Source: Deltaproteobacteria bacterium RIFCSPHIGHO2_01_FULL_43_49 (lineage in GTDB: Bacteria > UBA10199 > SPLOWO2-01-44-7). From it: a DNA stretch of 64,000 nucleotides. Numbering within the stretch: position 1 is the stretch's first letter; every line of letters starts with the position of its first letter. Positions 8,458 to 15,894 of the stretch are shown one piece after another. The notes below the pieces were generated by a model. It searched no databases, was not told the DNA's origin, and saw only the letters and a list, made by a program, of their open reading frames with translations. The translations under genes were made by a program, and so were the position numbers. Location of the stretch: the NCBI GenBank assembly GCA_001798075.1, contig MGRG01000012.1, forward strand, positions 27,852-91,851, in the 5' to 3' direction.

Positions 8458-8799
8458 ATGACACCCAAAGTGCTTGCCAAGCTGGTCGCCAATGCCGCAG
8501 AAGATATTCAAGCGATCGATCTTGTAGTTTTGGATCTCACAAAGCTTACAAGTTTCACTGATTATTTTGTGATCTGTTCCGGAAAATCGGACACGCAAGT
8601 TCGCGCCATTGCTACTTCAATCGTTGAAAAAGCAAAAAGTAAAAATAGAGAACCACTGGGGCTCGAAGGTTATAATCAGGGCTTGTGGGTCCTCGTTGAT
8701 TTTGGAGATGTGGTGGCCCATATTTTTTATCAGGAAATTAGAGATTACTATAATTTGGAAAAACTTTGGGGCGATGCGCCGGCCGCCACTACTTTATGA
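8458..8799 (+). CDS. rsfS: Ribosomal silencing factor RsfS
   Basis: RsfS binds L14 and blocks subunit joining when nutrients are scarce. The 113-residue product has the family hallmarks LTSFTDYFVICSG and GDVVAHIFYQEIRDYYNLEKLWGDAP. It starts at ATG 8458 and overlaps gpmI by ATGA, so the two are translationally coupled. Proximity to obg puts it in a ribosome-biogenesis neighbourhood. Confidence 0.94.
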   Translation: MTPKVLAKLVANAAEDIQAIDLVVLDLTKLTSFTDYFVICSGKSDTQVRAIATSIVEKAKSKNREPLGLEGYNQGLWVLVDFGDVVAHIFYQEIRDYYNLEKLWGDAPAATTL

Positions 8800-10394
8800 C
8801 ACAAAAACCGTTGATGCTCATTATTTTAGATGGTTGGGGGATTAATCCCGATAAGCAAAACAATGCGATTGCCCAAGCCAAAACACCAACTTGGAATAAA
8901 ATTATTCAAGACTATCCCTCCACAGCATTGGACGCTTCAGCTCAAGCCGTGGGACTTCCCGAAAAAACGATTGGCAATTCCGAAGTGGGCCACATGAATA
9001 TCGGGGCGGGGCGAATTGTCTATCAAGATTTAAGCAGAATTAATCAGGCGATTGCCGACAAAAGTTTTTTCAAAAATTCTGTCTTGTTGGATGTTGCCGC
9101 CAAAGTGAAAAAATCTGGAAGTGCTTTGCATCTCATGGGGCTTCTTTCTGATGGGGGTGTCCATAGTCACCTCTCACATCTTTTTGCACTTCTTGATTTT
9201 GCTAAAGCCCAAGGTTTGTCAAAAGTTTTTGTCCATTGTTTTATGGATGGGAGAGACACCGCACCGCACGGAGGCCAAAATTATATCAAGAAACTAGAGG
9301 AGAAAATTGGCTCTGTTGGCAATGCGGCGATGGCTACTGTGATTGGCAGGTACTATGCGATGGATCGGGACAAAAGATGGGAAAGGACTTCCAAGACCTA
9401 TCATGCAATGGTTTGTGGTGAGGGTGTTCAAGCCAAATCAGCCTTGGCAGCCATTGCCGATTCGTATCAAAAAGGAACGACGGATGAATTTATTTTACCA
9501 ACGGTGATTAAGAAAAATGGAAAACCGGTTGGGTTAGTTCAAGATGGTGATGACATTATCTTTTTTAATTTCAGAGCCGATCGTGCAAGGCAATTAACCC
9601 TTGCATTCAACAAACCCGATTTTAATTTTTTTGATCGGAAGAAAACTCTCAGACTTTCAACTTATGTCACCATGACTAAATATGAAAAGAACTATCCTTA
9701 TCCTAATATTTTCCCACCGCAAAATTTGGATAATGTTTTTGGTGAAGTGATTAGTAAAAAGGGTTTGAAACAATTTCGCATCGCCGAGACAGAAAAATAT
9801 GCCCATGTGACTTATTTTTTTAACGGTGGCCAGGAAATTGAATTTCCAGGAGAGGAGCGTGCCCTCATTCAAAGCCCAAAAGAGGTTCCAACCTATGATT
9901 TGAAGCCGGAAATGTCCGCCTTTCAAGTGACTGAAGAAGTTTTGAAACGTCTCGGCCAAAAAAAATATGATTGTCTCATCATGAATTTTGCCAATCCCGA
10001 CATGGTGGGGCATAGTGGAAGATTGGAACCGACGATCAAGGCTGTAGAAACAGTCGACACCTGTTTGGGAAAAATTTTGGATAAATTATCTCAATTAGGT
10101 GGTGTTGCCATTGTGACATCGGATCATGGAAACTCAGAGTGTATGGCCGATAAAGAGGGACAGCCACACACTTCACACACTCTCAACAAAGTCCCATTGG
10201 TTTTGGTGACCCCACCACCTGTCCATGGGCAGAAAGCCCACAATGTGGGCAGGACAGGTGGTGGGGTGAGCCCCGAAAAGAAGAAATTCCAACTAAAAAA
10301 ATCTGGAAAACTTTGCGACATCACTCCAACCATGTTGCAATTGCTAGAAATCGCTCAACCCAAAGAAATGACAGGGGAGTCGTTGATCATATGA
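8796..10394 (+). CDS. gpmI: 2,3-bisphosphoglycerate-independent phosphoglycerate mutase, with in-frame palindromic insertion
   Basis: GpmI interconverts 3- and 2-phosphoglycerate using manganese. The 532-residue protein shows DGWG near the N-terminus, the phosphorylated serine in IGNSEVGHMNIGAGR, MDGRDTAPH, and the metal motif SDHGNSE. ATG 8796 overlaps the rsfS stop. Between VPLVLV and the usual GKLCDITPTML segment there is an extra stretch of about 25-30 residues (PPPVHGQKAHNVGRTGGG and following) encoded by a perfect 16-base inverted repeat at 10209-10267. It should lie on a surface loop if the enzyme is active. The stop overlaps comF. Confidence 0.95.
   Translation: MTQKPLMLIILDGWGINPDKQNNAIAQAKTPTWNKIIQDYPSTALDASAQAVGLPEKTIGNSEVGHMNIGAGRIVYQDLSRINQAIADKSFFKNSVLLDVAAKVKKSGSALHLMGLLSDGGVHSHLSHLFALLDFAKAQGLSKVFVHCFMDGRDTAPHGGQNYIKKLEEKIGSVGNAAMATVIGRYYAMDRDKRWERTSKTYHAMVCGEGVQAKSALAAIADSYQKGTTDEFILPTVIKKNGKPVGLVQDGDDIIFFNFRADRARQLTLAFNKPDFNFFDRKKTLRLSTYVTMTKYEKNYPYPNIFPPQNLDNVFGEVISKKGLKQFRIAETEKYAHVTYFFNGGQEIEFPGEERALIQSPKEVPTYDLKPEMSAFQVTEEVLKRLGQKKYDCLIMNFANPDMVGHSGRLEPTIKAVETVDTCLGKILDKLSQLGGVAIVTSDHGNSECMADKEGQPHTSHTLNKVPLVLVTPPPVHGQKAHNVGRTGGGVSPEKKKFQLKKSGKLCDITPTMLQLLEIAQPKEMTGESLII
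10209..10267. repeat. Perfect 16-base inverted repeat inside gpmI coding sequence
   Basis: Arms ACCCCACCACCTGTCC (10209-10224) and its exact complement (10252-10267) enclose two nested smaller palindromes, TGGGC-N5-GCCCA and GCCCAC-AAT-GTGGGC. The whole is read in frame by gpmI. Confidence 0.9.
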
Positions 10395-11131
10395 CAACCT
10401 TATTACAAAAGGAGCGGGTCCTGCCCCTCCGTGTTTTTGTGGGGGCCCCTAACAAAACCCCACAACAAACACTGTGGGTCACCCACTCCTTTTGTAATCT
10501 TGTTCAATCTCTGACAAGCCTGATTTTTCCAGATCGTTGTGTTGGGTGTGATATATGGGGTGCGCTTCTCTGTGCTTCTTGTTATGACAGGCTACATTTT
10601 TTAAAAGTCCCCGCTCATTTGCCTCATCTATCCAAGCAATACTTTACAGATGCCTATTCTGTCTTAGCTTATGAGAGCTTGGCGCATGATTGGATTCATC
10701 AATACAAATATCATCGCAAACTTTATCTTGCTCCATTGTTTATTTCTCTTTTATCAAAAGCCAACCTCTCTTGGGAGAACTATGACAGCATTGTTCCTGT
10801 CCCTCTTCATTGGACGCGTCAGGTAAGAAGGGGTTTCAATCCAACTTATTTGCTGACAAACGAATTAGGGAAAAAACTTGGAAAGCCAATTTTACCCTAT
10901 TTGAAAAAGGTGCGTCGGACCAAACCGCAGACAAAACTTTCTCAAGAAGAGCGTCTCAAAAACGTGAAGGGAACGTTTGCATGCAATCGCCACCAAGATA
11001 TAAAAGATTTATCTCTACTTTTAGTCGACGATGTCTTAACCACCGGCGCCACCGTCAATGAATGCGCTAAAGTGCTCATGAAAGCCGGCGCCAAACGCGT
11101 CGATGTCTTAACCCTCGCCAGGCCTTTATGA
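10391..11131 (+). CDS. comF: ComF-family phosphoribosyltransferase-like protein with palindromic element in its N-terminus
   Basis: ComF proteins aid DNA uptake and resemble phosphoribosyltransferases. The 246-residue product has a zinc-ribbon CVGC...CASC, then DSIVPVPLH and the PRPP-type motif LLLVDDVLTTGATVNE. ATG 10391 overlaps the gpmI stop. Family members normally begin shortly before the LLFP-RC-GC stretch; here residues 9-32 (containing LPLRVFVGAPNKTPQQTL) are encoded by element A3, in frame and without a stop. The protein may instead start from a later codon, but no good alternative ATG exists before the zinc ribbon. Confidence 0.88.
   Translation: MTTLLQKERVLPLRVFVGAPNKTPQQTLWVTHSFCNLVQSLTSLIFPDRCVGCDIWGALLCASCYDRLHFLKVPAHLPHLSKQYFTDAYSVLAYESLAHDWIHQYKYHRKLYLAPLFISLLSKANLSWENYDSIVPVPLHWTRQVRRGFNPTYLLTNELGKKLGKPILPYLKKVRRTKPQTKLSQEERLKNVKGTFACNRHQDIKDLSLLLVDDVLTTGATVNECAKVLMKAGAKRVDVLTLARPL
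10402..10498. repeat. Palindromic element A, copy 3 (inside comF, in frame)
   Basis: Perfect 13-base arms ATTACAAAAGGAG and CTCCTTTTGTAAT flank the A core. The core carries AACAAAACC, which keeps the comF frame open where other copies have a TAA. Confidence 0.9.
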
Positions 11132-11143
11132 GGTTCCTCCCGT

Positions 11144-11170
11144 AACACCTGGTGCCAGGCACCAGGTGTT
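11144..11170. terminator. 27-base near-perfect palindrome followed by A-run (REP-like)
   Basis: AACACCTGGTGCC-A-GGCACCAGGTGTT has 13-base arms and a one-base loop, then six A. It follows comF by 12 bases. The GTGCC(A/T)GGCAC core recurs at 4346, 20831 and 21986, so it is also a REP-type repeat. Confidence 0.6.
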
Positions 11171-11180
11171 AAAAAAGTAA

Positions 11181-11207
11181 GCAACCTTTTTGGCTAGCAG
11201 CCGATGA
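11181..11207 (+). promoter_or_regulatory. Sigma-28-like promoter (GCAA-N15-GCCGATGA)
   Basis: GCAA at 11181-11184 and GCCGATGA at 11200-11207 are 15 bases apart. The start codon at 11234 is 26 bases beyond the -10 half, with AAGGAG between. Confidence 0.6.
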
Positions 11208-11233
11208 ATAGGGTGTAATAAAGGAGTTCAAAA

Positions 11234-12274
11234 ATGACTGTTACATTTAATCCAGATGCCTTTCCCGCAGCAAACATAGGGGCTCTACCGGCTCATCTTC
11301 AACCCTTTGCCACGGACCTTCATGAATTGTTAACAACGATGGAAGAATTTGGCATTGAGGTAATTCCCCAAAAGCGCCCCTCTGAACCGGCTGTATCTAT
11401 TAAAGAGTTATCAGCAAGATATGCAAAGGTAACCGGGTGGCCTACCTGGGTTGGGTTCAAACCTCACTTTGGCTCTGCTAAGGAGCGCGCGGGGGCTTTG
11501 GCTAAAACTGCTGAACGCTTTGCCATTAAAGCGAGAGGTGCAAAAAACAAAACAAGAGAACAAGATTTCCATCGACTAGCAGCAAGGGCCAATGCACTAT
11601 CTGTCAATCTTTACCTTAATTGCAAAGATGGAGTTGAAGATTCTAAAAAAGCAATCGAGAGATTAGATAAACTCGTTATTGACTTTGCTTCTCTAGATTT
11701 GTTTGCTCACATGGCACGGGCATCTGGCATGATTGCAGATCTATGTCGTGATTTGGGTGACCAAAGTGAAGCCCGAAGGATTTTTGATAACGCTAAGCAG
11801 TTTTGGATGCTCTATCACAGTTCAGTTGCAATGGGTCATCCTTTGACAACTACCCCAGAAAATCCAGTTGATCCTCTCACTTATTTTGCACACTGGACCT
11901 ATGATGCAATAAAGGGTGGCCCTTCTGCTGCTCATATGTTGGAGGGGATTGCGCAAGGCCTCGAAGTTATTGCACATAAATATGAACACGATAATCTAAT
12001 TTTTGCTAAGGTCTTTTTTGAAGCAGGTCACAGTTGGGCCAGAGCTGCCTGGTTTGCTTTGGCGAGTTCAGAAAATGTCCCGCCACTCATCGAGCAAATT
12101 TATCAGGCAATGCAAGCTTGGAGGCGCTCCGGTCGTAAGTTTCATGGCGCCTTCGATGCAGAAGCAGACAGAAGATTGGCGATAGCGTTGACAGAGGAGG
12201 CATCGATGTTGTGGAGTAAATACGCGAGTGAGTTGAGATTGCGCGAAAAAGAAGCCGCCTCGCAAGAACAGTAA
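11234..12274 (+). CDS. Orphan 346-residue protein under a sigma-28-like promoter
   Basis: I do not recognise this protein. It lacks a signal peptide or membrane segment. After a Pro-rich N-terminus (about residues 1-60) it is mostly predicted helix, rich in Ala, Lys and Glu, with repeated A-LA/A-RANAL patterns that suggest helical repeats between about 85 and 180. ATG 11234 follows AAGGAG. It stands alone between comF and the phosphatase gene, with its own promoter. A secreted effector or structural helical-repeat protein are both possible; neither is shown. Confidence 0.7.
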   Translation: MTVTFNPDAFPAANIGALPAHLQPFATDLHELLTTMEEFGIEVIPQKRPSEPAVSIKELSARYAKVTGWPTWVGFKPHFGSAKERAGALAKTAERFAIKARGAKNKTREQDFHRLAARANALSVNLYLNCKDGVEDSKKAIERLDKLVIDFASLDLFAHMARASGMIADLCRDLGDQSEARRIFDNAKQFWMLYHSSVAMGHPLTTTPENPVDPLTYFAHWTYDAIKGGPSAAHMLEGIAQGLEVIAHKYEHDNLIFAKVFFEAGHSWARAAWFALASSENVPPLIEQIYQAMQAWRRSGRKFHGAFDAEADRRLAIALTEEASMLWSKYASELRLREKEAASQEQ

Positions 12275-12328
12275 CAATCAGATTTGCCCTCCTTGCTTCC
12301 TGATTCCATCCTGTGATACATTTTCTTC

Positions 12329-13114
12329 ATGCGCGATTACACACAAGCCGCTATAGAGATTGCCAAGGAAGCGGGGGCGTTGCAGATGGACCGTTTACAC
12401 AAGCAAAAAACCATTTCCTACAAGGACCAAAACAAGTTCAATATTGTCACTGAAGTCGACAAGGCTTGCGAGAAGCTAATCTGCGATTATCTCAAAGATA
12501 AATTTCCGTCCCACGACATCCTGGCCGAAGAAGGAAGTGGTTTTGATACAAAGTCCGACTGGCTCTGGATCATTGATCCCATCGATGGAACCGTTAACTA
12601 TGCCCATGGTTACCCATTATTTTCCGTATCTATTGGTTTATTGCACAAAGGGAAAGTTGTTGTGGGAGTTGTTTATGAACCCAACCTAGATGAGCTCTTT
12701 GTTGGTGAAAGAGGGGGTGGGGCTGTTTTGAATGACAAACCGATTCGCGTTTCCAAAAACAAAGCACTGGATGGTTCGATGATCGCTACTGGCTTTGCCT
12801 ATAATGTTAACGAAACACGTCTCAACAACATTGATCACTTTAATAATTTCATTTTAAAATGTCATGCGGTGCGCCGTGATGGGGTTGCCTCAACCGATTT
12901 GTGCTATATTGCCTGTGGACGTTTTGACGGTTTTTGGGAACTCTTTTTAAAACCGTGGGATATTGCAGCAGCCAGTGTGATTGTTGAAGAGGCCGGCGGA
13001 AAATTGTCAATGTTCGACGGTCGCCCACTCGATATTTTTGGTAATGAAATTGTGGCGAATAATGGATTAATTCATGAAGAGATGTTACAAATTTTAAAAT
13101 CGTCTGACGACTGA
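12329..13114 (+). CDS. suhB: Inositol monophosphatase family protein (SuhB-like)
   Basis: These magnesium-dependent phosphatases remove phosphate from inositol monophosphate or related sugars. The 261-residue product shows the metal motifs EEGSG (about 71-75), WIIDPIDGTVNYAHG (about 87-101) and WDIAAASVIVEEAGG in the C-terminal half, all expected for the family. ATG 12329 aligns with family N-termini although no strong ribosome-binding site is seen. Its last three codons and stop form part of the left arm of element A4. SuhB is the likeliest role, but substrate cannot be read from sequence. Confidence 0.9.
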   Translation: MRDYTQAAIEIAKEAGALQMDRLHKQKTISYKDQNKFNIVTEVDKACEKLICDYLKDKFPSHDILAEEGSGFDTKSDWLWIIDPIDGTVNYAHGYPLFSVSIGLLHKGKVVVGVVYEPNLDELFVGERGGGAVLNDKPIRVSKNKALDGSMIATGFAYNVNETRLNNIDHFNNFILKCHAVRRDGVASTDLCYIACGRFDGFWELFLKPWDIAAASVIVEEAGGKLSMFDGRPLDIFGNEIVANNGLIHEEMLQILKSSDD

Positions 13115-13196
13115 CGGGTCCTGTCCCTCCGTGTTTTCGTGGGGGCCCCTAACTAAACCCCACGACAAACACTCCGGGCCACCCGTCAGTCGTCAG
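13104..13196. repeat. Palindromic element A, copy 4 (plus orientation)
   Basis: Perfect 15-base arms CTGACGACTGACGGG and its complement. The left arm includes the last codons and TGA of the upstream phosphatase gene, so the right arm repeats the gene end in inverted form. Core with AACTAAACC. Confidence 0.9.
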
Positions 13197-13210
13197 GTCA
13201 TTCGTAATTT

Positions 13211-13876
13211 ATGATAGACCCTAACAAAAAAGAGGAGCTACCGATTAATCCAACACAGGTTTGTTATCGGGCCTTTGAGTTGATGAAGGCGAAACAATAT
13301 GATGATGCTGAAAAGTTACTGGCCAATAATCTAACTCATACTGAAGACAAAACAGCCAACGCCCTTTATCACTCTGCCTTGGGTGTCTTGTACAAAATGC
13401 AAGGTGAGTTCAAAACCGCTTGGCGCCATTATACCCGGGCGGAAAAACTTCTGCCCCAAGACCCCGCTTTGAAAATTATCATGGCAAGGCTTTTGATTGA
13501 TCAATTTGCAGAATATACTCAGGCTATCAAAAGGGCAAAAAAAGTTTTAGAGATTTTGCCTAACAATCCGGTTTTTTGTCATCAGGCCTATATTACGATG
13601 GGGCTGGCCTATTGTAAAAAGGGCGATAAACAAAAGGCAATTGGGATGCTAGAAAAATCCCAAGAAAAAGATTTTGAAGGGTTTATCACAGCGAAGAATA
13701 TTGATTTTCAATTGGTGGAAATGCTGCTTCGTAAAAGTTGGGGTGTGGATAGTTGTTATCGATTTTTAAATAAAGCCCTGGCCTTTGCCAAAAGCCGCAA
13801 AGAAGAACCTTTCATTGACGCCTTCCAAAAAATGTTGAATGCGTTTGAAAAAGAATATCCCCAGAATTCTATATAG
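13211..13876 (+). CDS. Tetratricopeptide-repeat protein
   Basis: The 221-residue soluble protein contains several TPR-type helix pairs: residues about 18-35 (AFELMKAKQYDDAEKLL), 51-85 (ALGVLYKMQGEFKTAWRHY) and 129-155 (MGLAYCKKGDKQKAIGML). TPR domains mediate protein contacts; no partner is evident. There is no signal peptide. Start ATG 13211 is the first in frame after element A4. Its last codons lie in the left arm of element A5. Confidence 0.8.
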   Translation: MIDPNKKEELPINPTQVCYRAFELMKAKQYDDAEKLLANNLTHTEDKTANALYHSALGVLYKMQGEFKTAWRHYTRAEKLLPQDPALKIIMARLLIDQFAEYTQAIKRAKKVLEILPNNPVFCHQAYITMGLAYCKKGDKQKAIGMLEKSQEKDFEGFITAKNIDFQLVEMLLRKSWGVDSCYRFLNKALAFAKSRKEEPFIDAFQKMLNAFEKEYPQNSI

Positions 13877-13962
13877 GTGGGTGGCCCGGAGTGTTTGTCG
13901 TGGGGTTTAGTTAGGGGCCCCCACGAAAACACGGAGGGACTTAGACCCACCTATATAGAATT
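13865..13962. repeat. Palindromic element A, copy 5 (minus orientation)
   Basis: Arms AATTCTATATAGG and its complement, extended by GTGGGT-type pairs, flank the reversed A core (with CTAA). The left arm holds the end of the TPR gene including TAG; the right arm ends one base before the tatD ATG. Confidence 0.9.
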
Positions 13963-13963
13963 T

Positions 13964-14746
13964 ATGTGGATTGATACACACTGCCATTTAGCTGGAGAAG
14001 AATACGACGCAGATCGTGTCCAAGTTTTTCAACGCGCACGCGAGGCAGGCATTGAAGGTTTTATTGTGATCGGTGCTGGTGATGGTTTAGGTAAAAATGC
14101 GGACGCCTTGAGTTTGTGCGAAAAAGAAGTTAGGACTTTTGCGGCTATTGGGATTCATCCTCACGATGCCTCCAAAGTTGATGATTCTGGTGCCTATTTG
14201 AAGAAGCTCAAAGAGTGGGCCAAACATCCAAAAGTAGTTGCGATTGGCGAAATAGGGCTCGATTATCACTACAAACATTCACTACCGGATGTTCAGCAAA
14301 AAAGATTTCGTGAACAAATTGAACTAGCCGGTGAATTAAATTTTCCAATTTCCATTCATAGCAGAGAAGCTTGGGCTGATACCTTGAAAATTTTAAAAGA
14401 GGCGGGCGTTCCTTCCAAAAAGGGGGTTTTTCACTGTTTTGGAGGCAATCTGGAAGAAGCCCATCAAGCCCTCGAACTCGATTTTTATATTTCCATCTCT
14501 GGAATTGTGACTTTTAAAAAAGCAGAGAACTTGATACACGTGGTTTCTGAAATACCGCTTGAAAAAATGGTGATAGAGACCGATGCTCCGTTTTTAGCGC
14601 CGGTGCCTCATCGGGGCAAGCGCAACGAACCGGCCTTTGTAGCGCTTGTGGGTGAAAAAATTGCCGAGATCAAAAAACTGCCCCTAGAAAAAGTTGCCAA
14701 ACAGATTGGCCAAAACACAAGAGAACTTTTCCATGGAATCGCATGA
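13964..14746 (+). CDS. tatD: TatD-family metal-dependent hydrolase/DNase
   Basis: TatD-type enzymes are 3'-5' exonucleases of the amidohydrolase fold. The 260 residues show all metal ligand motifs: DTHCHL (4-9), GEIGLDYHY (about 92-100), HSREAW, HCFGG and ETDAPFLAP. ATG 13964 is chosen over the 29-codon upstream extension because that extension is only the translation of element A5. No ribosome-binding site is obvious directly upstream, since element A5 ends at 13962. The gene overlaps pdxH by 14 bases. Confidence 0.93.
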   Translation: MWIDTHCHLAGEEYDADRVQVFQRAREAGIEGFIVIGAGDGLGKNADALSLCEKEVRTFAAIGIHPHDASKVDDSGAYLKKLKEWAKHPKVVAIGEIGLDYHYKHSLPDVQQKRFREQIELAGELNFPISIHSREAWADTLKILKEAGVPSKKGVFHCFGGNLEEAHQALELDFYISISGIVTFKKAENLIHVVSEIPLEKMVIETDAPFLAPVPHRGKRNEPAFVALVGEKIAEIKKLPLEKVAKQIGQNTRELFHGIA

Positions 14747-15320
14747 TCCTCTAGAGTTGTTTCATGATTATTGGAAAACGGCGAGACAGAAAAATGATCC
14801 GGTCGCCGATTCCCTTTCTCTTGCAACGGTAGATGACCAAAACAAACCGCATGTTCGTACCGTCTTATTAAAGACCTTTCGGGATGGGCAAATCGGTTTT
14901 GTTACCAAAGCCGGCGGCAAAAAAATTGCCCATATCGCACACTGTAGTGATGTGGAATGTTGTCTTTCCTGGCCCACTCTCTCTTTGCAGGTTCGGATGC
15001 GCTGCACGACGACAGAAATGGAGAACAGCATCTTGGATTATCTATGGAGTTTAAGACCAAGAGACGCCAAAATTGTTTATCATTTGGGATTTTATCAATC
15101 TGCAGCCATTGCCTCTTACCAATTGTTGGAGAAAAAATTTCAGGAATTAAAAAACAAATTAAAAGGAAAGAAAGACATCCCCCGTTCCAAATTTTATCTT
15201 GGGTTTATTCTTCATCCCTATGCGATCGAGTTTTTGTATCACAATAAAAGTCGCCTCAACAAGCGCGAGCTCTACGAAAAAAAGGGAGAAGTTTGGGTGA
15301 AAACCATCCTCACCCCATGA
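14733..15320 (+). CDS. pdxH: Pyridoxamine 5'-phosphate oxidase family protein (PdxH-like)
   Basis: PdxH uses FMN to oxidise pyridoxine or pyridoxamine phosphate to pyridoxal phosphate. The 195-residue protein starts MESHDPLELFHDYWKTARQ and contains SLATVDDQNKPHVRTVLLK (FMN-binding strand) and a C-terminal FYLGFILHPYAIEF segment. ATG 14733 is preferred because the earlier in-frame codons lie inside tatD. The usual PdxH C-terminal RLxP ending is not exact (ends WVKTILTP), so substrate preference might differ. Confidence 0.8.
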   Translation: MESHDPLELFHDYWKTARQKNDPVADSLSLATVDDQNKPHVRTVLLKTFRDGQIGFVTKAGGKKIAHIAHCSDVECCLSWPTLSLQVRMRCTTTEMENSILDYLWSLRPRDAKIVYHLGFYQSAAIASYQLLEKKFQELKNKLKGKKDIPRSKFYLGFILHPYAIEFLYHNKSRLNKRELYEKKGEVWVKTILTP

Positions 15321-15350
15321 TCTTTCGATCCTGAGCGAAGTCGAAGGACA

Positions 15351-15384
15351 AAAAAGCCTTTTGAGATCTCTCAAAAGGCTTTTT
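15351..15384. terminator. Bidirectional terminator between pdxH and the HU gene
   Basis: A perfect 16-base stem (AAAAAGCCTTTTGAGA and its complement, two-base loop) with A and T runs at both ends serves the convergent genes pdxH and HU. It is nested inside weaker arms related to CCTGAGC and TCGAAGGA (15328-15446). Confidence 0.88.
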
Positions 15385-15448
15385 CAAAACTACCTTCCCC
15401 TTCATCCTTCGACCTGGCCTCCGGCAGGCAGGCCAAGCTCAGGACAGG

Positions 15449-15721
15449 CTAGATAACCCAGTCTTTCAATTGCTTGCCCGCTTTGAAACGAGGCACGCGG
15501 CGCGGTTTAATATTAATTTGTGCGCCCGTCTGAGGATTGCGGCCGATGCGGCCTTTTCTCTTGGCTGCATAGAAAGTTCCGAAACCGGTCAACGTAATCT
15601 TATCGTTGCGGCGTAAGCATTTTGCGACATTGTGTGTCGTTGCATTGAGAACTTTCTCTGCGAGTGCTTTCGAGCATTTGCAGTCCTTCGCGATGTAAGA
15701 GACTAATTCTGCTTTTGTCAT
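15449..15721 (-). CDS. HU-family DNA-binding protein
   Basis: This 90-residue histone-like protein bends and compacts DNA. The pattern MTKAELVSYIA at the start, GFGTF near residue 47 and GRNPQTGAQINIKPRRVPRFKAGKQLK near the end is classic for HU/IHF. ATG 15721 follows GGGGTGAG. It has two cysteines (KDCKCSK), which is less usual for HU. The gene is divergent from gyrA; a TTGACG-N17-ATAAAT promoter lies upstream. Confidence 0.94.
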   Translation of the reverse strand: MTKAELVSYIAKDCKCSKALAEKVLNATTHNVAKCLRRNDKITLTGFGTFYAAKRKGRIGRNPQTGAQINIKPRRVPRFKAGKQLKDWVI

Positions 15722-15747
15722 ATGACTCACCCCCTTTCTAGGGCGCA

Positions 15748-15776
15748 ATTTATTACAGGCTTGCAGGCAGCGTCAA
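15748..15776 (-). promoter_or_regulatory. Sigma-70-type promoter of the HU gene
   Basis: Minus-strand TTGACG (15771-15776) and ATAAAT (15748-15753) are 17 bases apart, 27 bases upstream of the HU start. Confidence 0.5.
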
Positions 15777-15827
15777 CCATAAACTCGCATCAAAAGTGAT
15801 TTTCCTGAGAGTGCGGCTTGGAAATTG

Positions 15828-15836
15828 TTATCCACA
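15828..15836 (+). promoter_or_regulatory. Consensus DnaA box TTATCCACA
   Basis: A perfect 9-base DnaA box lies between HU and gyrA. The inverted repeat CTCGCATCA (15784-15792) / TGATGCGAG (15839-15847) encloses it. One box does not make an origin; DnaA control of gyrA is possible. Confidence 0.45.
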
Positions 15837-15854
15837 GATGATGCGAGCTTTCGG

Positions 15855-15883
15855 TTGACTTTTTGGCATATGGTTTGCATAAT
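15855..15883 (+). promoter_or_regulatory. gyrA promoter: sigma-70 type overlapping a sigma-54-type site
   Basis: TTGACT (15855-15860) and CATAAT (15878-15883) are 17 bases apart. Nested in them is TGGCATA-N4-TTGCA (15864-15879), a full match to the sigma-54 consensus. Both predict a transcript starting near 15890, only about five bases before the ATG. Confidence 0.6.
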
Positions 15884-15894
15884 GCGCCGCAATT

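Noticed and set aside
13877..13963. N-terminal extension of TatD by 29 codons
   Set aside because: The extension is only the translation of element A5; the family start MWIDTHCHL lies directly after the element.
15722..15894. Chromosomal origin next to gyrA
   Set aside because: Only one DnaA box is present, with no dnaA, dnaN or gyrB and no AT-rich unwinding region.
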